DNA from: Porticoccaceae bacterium LTM1
GTDB lineage: Bacteria; Pseudomonadota; Gammaproteobacteria; Pseudomonadales; Porticoccaceae
Direction of reading: 5' to 3'
Length of the DNA: 64,000 nucleotides
Assembly: GCA_030252795.1 (NCBI GenBank)
Contig: CP127080.1
Coordinates: 476,536 to 540,535, forward strand
Both the position numbers and the translations under genes were made by a program. Below the pieces are notes generated by a model. It ran no database searches and had not been told where the DNA came from. It was given only the letters and a program-made list of their open reading frames with translations. Below, piece by piece: positions 49,819 to 58,895 of this stretch (position 1 is its first letter; each line of letters opens with the position of its first letter).

Positions 49819-50442
49819 TTACTCTTCCAGTAACAATTCAAGATGTGGCCAGACGTTATCGAGAATCAACGGTTGAGCATCGGAGTTGGGATGCATGCCA
49901 TCCGCCTGAATATATTTCGCAACGCCACCGACGTTTTCGAGAAAAAACGGGATCAGGGTGATGTCCTGCTCGTCGCCGAGATCCAGGTAAACCTGATGGA
50001 ATTTTTTGTTGAACAGCTCGCCATAGTTGGGTGGCAGGAGCATGCCGGCGAGAATGACTTCGGCGTTTTTATCCATTGAAAGCTCGATCATTTTTTCCAG
50101 GTTGCGCTTCATCTGCTTGAGAGACAGCCCACGCAGGCCATCGTTGGCCCCCAGTTCGACGATTACCACATCCGGCGAGTGTTGCTCCAGCATGGCCGGT
50201 AAGCGGCTTAAACCGCCGGCAGTGGTATCGCCACTGGTACTGGAGTTAACCACCTGATAACGGCTTTCTGGATATTTTTTGTCCAGCTTATCCTGCAGCA
50301 AGTTGACCCAGCCCTGCTCTTCACCCATGTTGTAAGCAGAGCTGAGACTGTCGCCAATTACCAGGATGGTCTGTGCAAAAGTGGTTGCTGAGCACAGTGC
50401 CAGCGGAACTGAAAGTAATACAGCCAACAGGATTTTTTTCAT
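49819..50442 (-). CDS. tesA: Periplasmic GDSL esterase TesA
   Basis: A 207-residue secreted SGNH hydrolase: signal peptide (KKILLAVLLSVPLALCSATTFAQ), nucleophile block ILVIGDSLSSAYNM, oxyanion block ELGANDGLRG and catalytic DGMHPNSDAQ near residue 185. It acts as acyl-CoA thioesterase/arylesterase/lysophospholipase. It is divergent from ybbA with overlapping start codons; its own ribosome site (AAAGGAT) lies inside ybbA coding sequence. Confidence 0.92.
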   Translation of the reverse strand: MKKILLAVLLSVPLALCSATTFAQTILVIGDSLSSAYNMGEEQGWVNLLQDKLDKKYPESRYQVVNSSTSGDTTAGGLSRLPAMLEQHSPDVVIVELGANDGLRGLSLKQMKRNLEKMIELSMDKNAEVILAGMLLPPNYGELFNKKFHQVYLDLGDEQDITLIPFFLENVGGVAKYIQADGMHPNSDAQPLILDNVWPHLELLLEE

Positions 50443-51178
50443 GAACTTGGATCCTTTTCACAACAGCAAAGAAATTGTTTCGGTTACCAGATTGACCAAA
50501 ACAGTGACCAGTGGCAACGGGCCTTTGACCATTCTGGCTGACGTCAGTTTCGCCATCAAGCCCGGGGAAACTGTTGCTGTTATAGGAGTGTCCGGTTCAG
50601 GTAAATCGACTCTGCTCAGTTTGCTGGCAGGATTGGATCGACCTACCAGCGGCGATGTGGTCCTCTGTGGTAAGTCGTTGTCCGGGTTGAGTGAAGATGA
50701 CTGCGCGACCCTGCGCGGTGAACAGGTTGGCTTTGTATTCCAGTCCTTTCAACTGCTGCCAAATCTCACTGCACTGGAAAATGTCACTCTACCGCTGGAG
50801 GTGCTGAACGGTTCTAATTGCCAGCAACGTGCGCGTGAATTGCTCGCTCGAGTCGGTCTCAGTGATCGCCTGACTCACTACCCTTCACAACTCTCCGGCG
50901 GTGAACAACAGCGTGTCGCCATTGCCCGCGCCTTTGTTACTCAGCCCAATGTATTACTGGCTGACGAGCCCACCGGCAATCTCGACGCCGCCACTGGCAA
51001 GCGCATTATTGATTTGCTGTTTGAGCTGAATCGGGAGCAGGGGACCACTTTGGTTCTGGTCACTCATGACGAGCAGTTGGCGTCCCGTTGCAACCGCTCT
51101 TTGAGACTGTCCGGCGGGCGCCTGGTGGATATAGAAGTCAATTATTCCCAACAGAAGAGTGAGGAGGTGTCGCCGTGA
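50441..51178 (+). CDS. ybbA: ABC transporter ATP-binding protein YbbA
   Basis: A 245-residue ATPase of the LolD/MacB-like group: Walker A GVSGSGKSTLLS near residue 50, signature LSGGEQQRVAIARA, Walker B LLADEPTGNLDA. Partner of the large YbbP permease encoded next (GTGA overlap). The ATG at 50441 overlaps the tesA start codon on the other strand by 2 bp; AGGA lies upstream within tesA. YbbAP-TesA is thought to handle hydrophobic or lipid-like compounds. Confidence 0.9.
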   Translation: MNLDPFHNSKEIVSVTRLTKTVTSGNGPLTILADVSFAIKPGETVAVIGVSGSGKSTLLSLLAGLDRPTSGDVVLCGKSLSGLSEDDCATLRGEQVGFVFQSFQLLPNLTALENVTLPLEVLNGSNCQQRARELLARVGLSDRLTHYPSQLSGGEQQRVAIARAFVTQPNVLLADEPTGNLDAATGKRIIDLLFELNREQGTTLVLVTHDEQLASRCNRSLRLSGGRLVDIEVNYSQQKSEEVSP

Positions 51179-53643
51179 GTGATCTGGCACTCTCCTGGCG
51201 AATGTTGCGTCGCGACTGGCGCTCCGGTGAATTGCGAATTCTTGTATCGGCACTGATTATTGCGGTAGCTGCGGTTACCTCGATCAATTTGCTGACGGAC
51301 CGATTTGATCGGCTTCTGTCACGTGAATCGGCCGAGATGATTGGTGGTGATCTGGTTGTCAGCGGCACTCGTGAGTTAAATCCGCAGTGGCTGCTGCAAG
51401 GTCAGCAGTTGGAGCTTGAAACGGCTGAAGTGACCGAATTTTCCACCGTAGTGTTTTTTGACGAAGAGTTGCTCCTCAGTAGCGTTAAGGCGGCGTCGGA
51501 AAGTTACCCGTTGGTGGGTGAGTTGAAAGTGGCACCGGAGCCATACGGTGAGCAACAGCCCGCTGCAAGGCCGCCTGAGCCGGGTAAGATTTGGGTGGAT
51601 TCACGAGTGCTGAGCCGCCTGGGTGCCAGGGTTGGGGATAACATTGGCCTGGGTGCTACCGAGCTGAAAATTGACAGGGTCTTGAGCTACGAGCCGGATC
51701 GAAGTGGCAATGTGTTCAATTTGGCACCGCGGATTTTGATGAATGCGGCAGATCTAAAGGCCGCAAAAGTCATTCAGCCCGGAAGTCGCATTCAGTACAA
51801 ATACCTATTTGCCGGTAAACAAGCCGATATATTGCGTCGTCAGATCTCACCCGAATTGGGGCCAGGCCAGCGCCTGATTACCGCTGATACCACTGACAGT
51901 AGCAGTGGCAATGCAATGGCGAATGCCCAGCAATTCCTCGTTCTGACCGCGCTGTTGGCAGTATTCCTGGCAGCGATTGCAGTTGCCATGGCGGTGCGGC
52001 GTTACAGCGAGCGTCACTACGATGTCAGCGGCATGATGCGTTGTATAGGAGTTCGACAAGCGCGTATTACTCACTTATATCTCTGGCAGTTAGCACTACT
52101 GGCGCTGATAACCGCCCCTTTGGGTACCTTGCTGGGCTGGTTCGCCCATCTTGGTCTGGTAAACGCTATATCGGACCTGTTGCCTGCAGCATTGCCAGCG
52201 GCATCGGTGAAAAGTTATATCACGGGATTGGCGACGGCTGTGCTGCTGATGCTGGGGGTGGCACTTCCACCGGTACTGCGGTTGAAATCGGTACCGCCAC
52301 TGAGGGTTTTTCGCCGGGAATTAACGCCGCTGCCGCCATCTGCCTGGTTGGTATATGGTATAGCAGCATTGGCATTGTGTACGCTGTTGCTATTGCTTTT
52401 TGATCGCATTGAGCAGGTGTTGCTGATTCTACTGGCGGTGGCGGCGGCAATTGCAGTATTGGGTGGTTTACTCTTTATTGGTTTGCGTTTTTTGCGTCGT
52501 GCGATGTCCGGGATGCGCGCTGGTCGCGGCCATATTCTGGCGCGCAGTTTTCGTAATCTTGCCGGTCATACAGCTACTACTACGGGACAGATTTTGTCAT
52601 TCGGTCTCACTGCCATGGTGATGACCACTCTGATAGTTCTGCGCACCGATCTGGTGACTCAATGGCAACAGCAACTGCCGGAAAATGTTCCCAATAATTT
52701 CGCATTTAATATTCAACCGCACGAACGCGATGCTTTTGCCAGGCGTCTCGACGATGCGGGTGTCGAGACCAGGTTATATCCAATAGTTCGCGGGCGTCTG
52801 GTTGCAGTAAATCGAAACAACCTTGAGACCAGCCAGCCAACCGGACGCGCACCGGAGCGCGAATTGAACTTTACCTGGTCGGAATCTTTTCCAGACGACA
52901 ACAAAGTAGTGGAAGGCCAGTGGCGTACGCAATCCGATTCACCCGAAGTATCAATTGAGCAGGGGTTGGCCGAACGCCTGATGGTAGGTGTGGGCGATAT
53001 TCTGACGGTTGATATTGCCGGGCAGCAAATTTCTGCAACCATCAACAGCATTCGTACCGTCGAGTGGGAAAGCTTTTCACCAAACTTTTTCCTGATTTTC
53101 CAGCCGGGAGTTCTGGATGAATTTTCAGCGTTTTATCTAACCAGCTTTCGATTGGTTGATCATGAAAAACAACTGCTTGCAGAGCTGATTCGCGAATTTC
53201 CCTCGGTCAGTATTATTGAAGTGGATGCCCTTATTGAACAGATCGATAACATCATTACGCAAGTCAGCCTGATGGTGGAAATGCTGCTGTTATTCGTTTT
53301 GCTGGCTGGCGCGACTGTTTTGCTGGCTTCAATTGTCAGTTCGCTGGATGAGCGCCTGAGAGAAGGGGCATTGATGCGGGCAATGGGAGCAAGCAGGCAG
53401 TTTTTGCGAGACGCAGCTGTTGCTGAATTTTCCCTGCTAGGTGCCATTGCAGGTTTATTTGCTGCGCTTGGCGTGCAGATTATCTGCGCCCAGCTTTATG
53501 AACGCACCTTTGATATGGCATACCAACCAAATTGGTTGCTGTGGGTAATGTTGCCTGTATTGCTGGCAACAGTGATTGGAACCATGGGCTACCTGAGTAC
53601 ACGTAAAGTGGTAGAAGTTTCTCCTATCCGCCTTTTGAGCTAG
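51175..53643 (+). CDS. ybbP: ABC transporter permease YbbP (FtsX-like)
   Basis: An 822-residue inner-membrane permease of the MacB/FtsX type, ten membrane helices in two four-helix FtsX modules (near residues 245-380 and 690-810) plus two early helices, with large periplasmic domains (about 40-240 and 490-680). AMVMTTLIVLRTDLVTQWQQQLP and LREGALMRAMGASRQFLRDA are typical. Starts with GTG overlapping the ybbA stop. Works with YbbA as a mechanotransmission complex. Confidence 0.9.
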   Translation: MSDLALSWRMLRRDWRSGELRILVSALIIAVAAVTSINLLTDRFDRLLSRESAEMIGGDLVVSGTRELNPQWLLQGQQLELETAEVTEFSTVVFFDEELLLSSVKAASESYPLVGELKVAPEPYGEQQPAARPPEPGKIWVDSRVLSRLGARVGDNIGLGATELKIDRVLSYEPDRSGNVFNLAPRILMNAADLKAAKVIQPGSRIQYKYLFAGKQADILRRQISPELGPGQRLITADTTDSSSGNAMANAQQFLVLTALLAVFLAAIAVAMAVRRYSERHYDVSGMMRCIGVRQARITHLYLWQLALLALITAPLGTLLGWFAHLGLVNAISDLLPAALPAASVKSYITGLATAVLLMLGVALPPVLRLKSVPPLRVFRRELTPLPPSAWLVYGIAALALCTLLLLLFDRIEQVLLILLAVAAAIAVLGGLLFIGLRFLRRAMSGMRAGRGHILARSFRNLAGHTATTTGQILSFGLTAMVMTTLIVLRTDLVTQWQQQLPENVPNNFAFNIQPHERDAFARRLDDAGVETRLYPIVRGRLVAVNRNNLETSQPTGRAPERELNFTWSESFPDDNKVVEGQWRTQSDSPEVSIEQGLAERLMVGVGDILTVDIAGQQISATINSIRTVEWESFSPNFFLIFQPGVLDEFSAFYLTSFRLVDHEKQLLAELIREFPSVSIIEVDALIEQIDNIITQVSLMVEMLLLFVLLAGATVLLASIVSSLDERLREGALMRAMGASRQFLRDAAVAEFSLLGAIAGLFAALGVQIICAQLYERTFDMAYQPNWLLWVMLPVLLATVIGTMGYLSTRKVVEVSPIRLLS

Positions 53644-53721
53644 CAATTATCAAAAATTATTCGCAAACTGGGGATTTGAGGCTAACTTTAAAATAAATCT
53701 CAATTCTCCAGGATGGAATAA

Positions 53722-54600
53722 ATGCACAAATATTGGAAAATCCCATATAAAAGCAAGGGTTTTACACTTATAGAGTTAATGAGCATTGTGTCTATTATTG
53801 GCATTCTCAGCGCTATTGCTCTTCCCGGTTATCAAAATTATCTCTACCGGGCCAAGTCTGTAGAGGTCATCACCGCTCTTGATAAAATCCACACATCTCT
53901 GGCACTGACCGCGACGGAGCGAGGCGGCACTCTTGGTGATCAGCTGTTGGCGGCTACCCTTCAAACCGGCTCTGGAACTCATACCATGATGTGGCAGCGA
54001 GGAATTGAGCGGCCATTGGGGGGTGTTGAAGTTCCATCCATTAACCATGTGGTACAGCATTACGGGATTCAGTTGTTAATCAGCTCAGGTATACCCGACC
54101 CTACGCCCGGTCAATATGAGGTGAAAATGTATTGGCCTACCCAGGGGGAGCACAGTGCCGAAGCTCGTCAGGTGGTGCTGGCTGTATTAGATGTTATGGA
54201 GCCTCACGTGGTTCGCTCCTGGGTTGGAAATACCTTTGGTGCATTGGACATCAACTTGAGTGGCACTATGCCAACACATGTCGCCGGAAAGCCAGTTTCT
54301 ACCAGTTCAGCAACTGATTCTGCTGTATCAGAAGCAACTACCGGTCAAGGAACGGCTGATACGGATACAGGAAGCGCTGGGACAACGAATAACAATAATG
54401 TTGAAAACACTACCGGCCAAACTGTAGGGAATCCACAGAACAGTAACCCGCAAGACAGCAATCCACATAACCAGCAGGAAGGCCGTGAAGGTGAAAGTGA
54501 GCATGGGAATCCACATGACCAAGGCGATCACGGGCATGGAAACCATGGACACAATAATGACAATGAAGGGAATCATGGCAATGGCCATAAAAATAATTAA
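53722..54600 (+). CDS. Type IV prepilin-like protein with His/Gly/Asn-rich tail
   Basis: A 292-residue protein. KGFTLIELMSIVSIIGILSA is a class III prepilin signal: cleavage after Gly by a prepilin peptidase leaves F1 and Glu5. The following helix (to about residue 45) and a globular part (to about 185) resemble pilins. The last 100 residues are low complexity, rising in Asn, His, Gly, Asp (NPHDQGDHGHGNHGH), possibly metal-binding. First gene of a small locus with a GspE-like ATPase. Confidence 0.75.
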   Translation: MHKYWKIPYKSKGFTLIELMSIVSIIGILSAIALPGYQNYLYRAKSVEVITALDKIHTSLALTATERGGTLGDQLLAATLQTGSGTHTMMWQRGIERPLGGVEVPSINHVVQHYGIQLLISSGIPDPTPGQYEVKMYWPTQGEHSAEARQVVLAVLDVMEPHVVRSWVGNTFGALDINLSGTMPTHVAGKPVSTSSATDSAVSEATTGQGTADTDTGSAGTTNNNNVENTTGQTVGNPQNSNPQDSNPHNQQEGREGESEHGNPHDQGDHGHGNHGHNNDNEGNHGNGHKNN

Positions 54601-54618
54601 TAGTGGGGTTAAAAAATT

Positions 54619-55092
54619 ATGAGTAATAATGGTGATAGAGATATTAATGATTTAGCTGCCACTGCCGATGCGTTGATTAAAAGTCGTGCTGACGCCCAAT
54701 CAAAAAGTTCGAATACCAAAAAACGAATTCTTGCCAAGTCTTCAGTGATGCTGCTTTTGGTCGTGGTATTTGCATCAATATTCTATATTCAATACCCAAA
54801 AATAGTTGACCCGTTTGATGCGATTACGCTTCAAGCACCTGAAGAGTCGTACTCCCAAGACCTGATGGCAATAGCTCAACAAATTTTTATTTACCATATG
54901 GCAACCGGAAGGTATCCGGAGACTTTGACTGAGGTAAATATGCCAGAGTCACTGGCAGAAATCAGTCAGCGATATCAGGTTGTTTATCTCAATCAGCAGA
55001 ATAATTTTGCTTTGACAATGGGTGCCGAGGGCTATGAGTTCGAGTACCTTAGTTCACGTAACCAGGTAATTACATCAAAGACAGATAGCTAA
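54619..55092 (+). CDS. Single-helix membrane protein, pilin-locus companion
   Basis: A 157-residue protein with one membrane helix (residues 37-56, ILAKSSVMLLLVVVFASIFYI) after a polar N-terminus, and a periplasmic domain containing IAQQIFIYHMATGRYPETL, a motif seen in pseudopilin-like globular parts. The prepilin signal is absent. It ends in a TAATG overlap with the ATPase gene. Confidence 0.55.
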   Translation: MSNNGDRDINDLAATADALIKSRADAQSKSSNTKKRILAKSSVMLLLVVVFASIFYIQYPKIVDPFDAITLQAPEESYSQDLMAIAQQIFIYHMATGRYPETLTEVNMPESLAEISQRYQVVYLNQQNNFALTMGAEGYEFEYLSSRNQVITSKTDS

Positions 55093-57221
55093 TGGATAAT
55101 TCAACATCTCCCCTGATCAGGGTCTCGTCAAGTGATGCACCCATTGACGCTCTGAAAAAACTGATTTCTAGTGCATTTCCGGATTGCACAAGCTTAAATA
55201 CCATAGATTTTAATGGGAGTTATGAGCAAGCCTGGCAAGTCTACTCAAGATTGCTTGGAGTGGACCAGCTGGAGATGGTGAAAAAAATTGCACCACTTGT
55301 CGGCTATTCTGTCGTGGAGGACCTGTCTAATGTTCCTGAGTCAGTAGTTGGCTTGCTGCCATTTAATTTTTGCCAGGCAAATAATGTTCTTCCGGTCAAA
55401 TTGACAGATGCAGGCATTCAGGTAGCAACCGCAAATCCTTTTGATCAAAACGTAGCAGAGCGGGTAAGGTTTTTGGCGAACCGATCTGTGCAGTGGGTGC
55501 TGGCTCCACCCGGGCTATTGTCCGATTCAATCCTCTCCCTGTTCAGCAAAAGTGCAGAGCGTCAGGCGTTACCAAATCAAATAAAGATTGATTCTGATCC
55601 GGAAAAAAATGAGGATTCAATTGTCAGGCTTGGTCGAGCTTTGCTGGAAACAGCCGTAAAGGAAAGAGCTTCAGATATTCATATTCAGCCATATATGGGC
55701 TCTTCAGTTGTGCGCATTCGTGTCGATGGTGAATTGCGGCGTTTAACCGTGTTGACCGACGTGGTAGCTGGTACATTAATTCGGCATATCAAGGCACGCA
55801 GTGGTATCGACTCAACAAATACCTTGATTCCCCAGGATGGTCGAATGTCGATGGTGGTCAATGATCGCGACTACGATTTGAGAATTTCCACGCTGCCAGC
55901 CAGTCGTGGCGAGCGACTGGTGATTCGTTTGCTGGATCAGGGGCAGGTTATTCGGTTGAGTGAAAGCGGATTTTCATTGGCTGAAGTACAGTTAATGCGA
56001 CGTCAGATTGCCAGACCTTCTGGTTTGATCGTGATCACCGGGCCTACCGGTAGCGGTAAAACATCGACGCTCTATTCACTATTGTCAGAGCTCAACAGTA
56101 CGTCTCGAAACATTATTACCGTTGAAAACCCGGTGGAGTATCGCATGCCGGGAATCTCCCAGGTGGAGGTGAATGAAAAGGCGGGGCGGGGATTTGGTGA
56201 AGTACTGCGCAGCATACTGCGTCAGGATCCTGATGTTATTTTAATTGGTGAAATTCGAGATACTGAAACGGCAGAAATTGCTTTGCGAGCAGCCCTTACA
56301 GGCCATCTGGTGTTCAGCACGCTGCATACCAATGATGCACTGACTACAATCCCACGGCTTCTGGATTTGGGGGTAGAGCCGACGGTACTCTCTGATGCGT
56401 TAATTGCGGTCGCTTCCCAAAGGTTATCTCGAAAGCTCTGTGAAAAATGCAAGGTCCCGGTAGCCAAACCCTATTCGCGTATGGAGAAGTATTTTTTTGA
56501 ATTGACCAAACACTATCCTGGGGCTCGTCCTGTAGGTTGTGAGGAGTGCAGTTATACCGGATACAGAGGACGATTGCCGCTGATGGAACTAATAGAAGTT
56601 GATCCTCCTTTAAGAGAGGCAATCAGCAGCAGGGAAATGCGTTTATCCAAGCTTCAGTCAGCTTGCCAGAGTGGCTTGAAATCACTCGCAGCAGACGGCG
56701 GTTTGCAAATTATCTCGGGCAACACGACCATCAGCGAAGTATGTAAGTCCATAGGTCATCAATTCTGGTCTGATCTTGCCAACTATTATGGGGCTGGCTT
56801 TGACGCTCAGCAGGCAGATCAGTTTTTGGAGTCGATCACCGAGAATGTGGCGGTGGTATTAATCTCCGAAAACCAGGCACAAATTGAAGAGTTAGCTGGA
56901 GTTCTGACTCCGGAAGGATACAGTTGTATTGCTACCTCCTCAGCAGAGGAAGCCAATGAAGTATTCAAGCAAAACGACAATGTCAGTTTTGTGATCTTTG
57001 ACCTTAGCGACAACCTTACATTGGGAGAAGCCATTGAAACCCTGCAAAACGCCGGGAAAGTAATGTACTGGTCGCGCTTGCCTGCTATGGTTTTGGTTCC
57101 CGGTTCATTGGCGAACAAAATTGATGATCTGCATGATCATGGTGTGATTTCGCCCTGTTTAGTCAAACCGGCTGCTGCGAAGGATGTGTTGCTGGAGCTT
57201 TCCCGACATAAAGCCAGGTAA
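55092..57221 (+). CDS. GspE/PulE-type assembly ATPase with C-terminal receiver-like domain
   Basis: A 709-residue hexameric secretion/pilus ATPase. N-terminal GspE domain (to about 150), Walker A TGPTGSGKTSTLYSLL near residue 317, Walker B DVILIGEIRDTETAEIALRAA, and a four-Cys zinc motif CEKC ... CEEC near residues 455-485. Residues about 590-709 are a response-regulator receiver-like domain: VVLISENQAQIEEL, the phospho-Asp position in VIFDLSDN, and the conserved Lys in CLVKPAAAKDV. The acidic pair is reduced to SEN. Confidence 0.82.
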   Translation: MDNSTSPLIRVSSSDAPIDALKKLISSAFPDCTSLNTIDFNGSYEQAWQVYSRLLGVDQLEMVKKIAPLVGYSVVEDLSNVPESVVGLLPFNFCQANNVLPVKLTDAGIQVATANPFDQNVAERVRFLANRSVQWVLAPPGLLSDSILSLFSKSAERQALPNQIKIDSDPEKNEDSIVRLGRALLETAVKERASDIHIQPYMGSSVVRIRVDGELRRLTVLTDVVAGTLIRHIKARSGIDSTNTLIPQDGRMSMVVNDRDYDLRISTLPASRGERLVIRLLDQGQVIRLSESGFSLAEVQLMRRQIARPSGLIVITGPTGSGKTSTLYSLLSELNSTSRNIITVENPVEYRMPGISQVEVNEKAGRGFGEVLRSILRQDPDVILIGEIRDTETAEIALRAALTGHLVFSTLHTNDALTTIPRLLDLGVEPTVLSDALIAVASQRLSRKLCEKCKVPVAKPYSRMEKYFFELTKHYPGARPVGCEECSYTGYRGRLPLMELIEVDPPLREAISSREMRLSKLQSACQSGLKSLAADGGLQIISGNTTISEVCKSIGHQFWSDLANYYGAGFDAQQADQFLESITENVAVVLISENQAQIEELAGVLTPEGYSCIATSSAEEANEVFKQNDNVSFVIFDLSDNLTLGEAIETLQNAGKVMYWSRLPAMVLVPGSLANKIDDLHDHGVISPCLVKPAAAKDVLLELSRHKAR

Positions 57222-57275
57222 TTTTCCTTTGGCTAGTGATAAAATTTGCGCTTTCTTGTATCCGGAACTCCTGCT

Positions 57276-58064
57276 ATGCCCAATTCCGTCCAGCTCCACA
57301 GCCAGATCACCGGCCAGGGTGACAAACATGTCATTCTGGTACACGGTCTGTTTGGTATGTCCGATAACCTGATGGCTCTGGCAAAGGTATTGGAAGATAC
57401 CTATCACGTGCATCGTCTGGATTTACGTAATCATGGCCGCTCGGAAAGAAGCGACAGCATGGTGCTGACGGATATGGCTGCGGATATTGCTCGCTACATG
57501 GAACAGCAACAAATTGCTAAAGCTGTGCTGTTTGGTCACTCCCTCGGAGGTAAGGTGGCTATGCAGTTAGCGCTTGAGCATCACCCGGCGTTAATCGGGT
57601 TTGTGATCGCTGATATAGCACCGGTGCAATACGAGTCGCGCCACAACGATGTCTTTAAAGCACTCAATGCTATTGATTTGTCAGCAATAAAAAGCCGCAA
57701 CGACGCCGATCAGGTAATGGCGGAATATGTAAGTGAAACGAGTTTGCGGCAGTTCTTGCTGAAAAACCTCTACCGAAGTGAAAATCGCGAGTTTGCCTGG
57801 AAAATTAATTTACCAGTGCTGACCGAGCGGTACAGTGAAGCGCTTAAACCCCCTCAGGGGGAACCCTGCCAGATGCCCACCCTGTTTATAAAGGGCGAGA
57901 AATCAGACTACATCACTACCGAACACACCGAAGTGATCAAGCGACTGTTTCCCAATCTGCACTTTAAAATGATCAGCGACACTGGTCATTGGCTGCACGC
58001 AGAAAAGCCGGAACTGTTTAACCGCATTGTGCGGCGTTTTATCGACGAGCAGATAAGCTGGTAA
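57276..58064 (+). CDS. ybfF: Alpha/beta hydrolase YbfF
   Basis: A 262-residue esterase: VILVHGLFGMSDNLMALA oxyanion region, nucleophile elbow FGHSLGGKVAMQLAL near residue 87, VIADIAPVQYESRHN and catalytic His in SDTGHWLHAEKPELF. This is the YbfF (acyl-CoA esterase) pattern. The ATG at 57276 (MPNSVQ) is favoured; an upstream in-frame start adds ten residues without family support. Confidence 0.85.
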   Translation: MPNSVQLHSQITGQGDKHVILVHGLFGMSDNLMALAKVLEDTYHVHRLDLRNHGRSERSDSMVLTDMAADIARYMEQQQIAKAVLFGHSLGGKVAMQLALEHHPALIGFVIADIAPVQYESRHNDVFKALNAIDLSAIKSRNDADQVMAEYVSETSLRQFLLKNLYRSENREFAWKINLPVLTERYSEALKPPQGEPCQMPTLFIKGEKSDYITTEHTEVIKRLFPNLHFKMISDTGHWLHAEKPELFNRIVRRFIDEQISW

Positions 58065-58097
58065 GTATCTTCAGTCCTTTCATGCTTTTTATGGGCT

Positions 58098-58889
58098 ATG
58101 GTTTATTGGGTGGCAGATACCAAGAATTACCGGGGCCTAACATTGATTGAGCAATCTTTAAGTGAAAATACCGATGCGCTGATAGTGGGTGCATCCAGCG
58201 CAATTGCTCAGGCGCTGATGGAGGCGTTAGCCCAGCGAGGAAGAGTGGAGCGCATTTTTGCTGTCAGCCGCACTCAGCCACCAATAAATTTCAGCAATAA
58301 ATTGCACTGGCTCGAGAGCGATTATTCTGAACAGAGTATCGAACAGGTTTGCAAACAGCTCAAAAAGGGTTTTCACGCAAAGCTGTCTCTATTGTTTATT
58401 TGCAATGGTATCTTGCATGGCGATGAAGTAATGCCGGAACGAAAGCTGGAGTCGTTAAATGCAGATAAACTGGCAGAGGTGTTCAGGGTAAACACCCTGA
58501 TACCTGCCTTGTGGTTGGGCAAGTTGCCGCAATTACTGGAAAAAGAAATATCCTCGGTGGCAGTTGTTTTCAGTGCGCGTGTCGGCAGTATTGGTGATAA
58601 TCGGCTGGGTGGCTGGTATAGCTATCGTGCCTCCAAGGCGGCGCTGAATATGCTGGTAAAAACGGCAGCCGTTGAATGCGCCCGACGCTTGCCGAATTGC
58701 AAATTAATCGCTTTTCATCCTGGAACAACAGATACACCACTATCAAAACCGTTTCAAAAAACCGTACCTGCGGGAAAACTGTTTGAGCCTGAATTTGTTG
58801 CCCAGCAATTGCTGAAAATTATTGCTAATGTGAAAGCGGATGGTGAAGCTGGCTATTTGGATTGGGCGGGGAAACCTATTCCCTGGTAA
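58098..58889 (+). CDS. Short-chain dehydrogenase/reductase family protein
   Basis: A 263-residue SDR with a variant nucleotide loop LIVGASSAIAQALM in place of TGxxxGIG, the NNAG-like region LLFICNGILHG and the active-site YSYRASKAALNMLV (Tyr-x3-Lys); the preceding Ser is in VFSARVGSI. It matches the CsgA/YciK-like cluster of SDRs near ybfF in this clade, with unknown substrate. The first 20 residues may not be translated. Confidence 0.8.
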   Translation: MVYWVADTKNYRGLTLIEQSLSENTDALIVGASSAIAQALMEALAQRGRVERIFAVSRTQPPINFSNKLHWLESDYSEQSIEQVCKQLKKGFHAKLSLLFICNGILHGDEVMPERKLESLNADKLAEVFRVNTLIPALWLGKLPQLLEKEISSVAVVFSARVGSIGDNRLGGWYSYRASKAALNMLVKTAAVECARRLPNCKLIAFHPGTTDTPLSKPFQKTVPAGKLFEPEFVAQQLLKIIANVKADGEAGYLDWAGKPIPW

Positions 58890-58895
58890 CTCGTT

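Noticed and set aside
53722-57221. Complete type II secretion or type IV pilus cluster
   Set aside because: Only a prepilin-like protein, one single-helix protein and the ATPase are present; platform, secretin and peptidase genes are missing.
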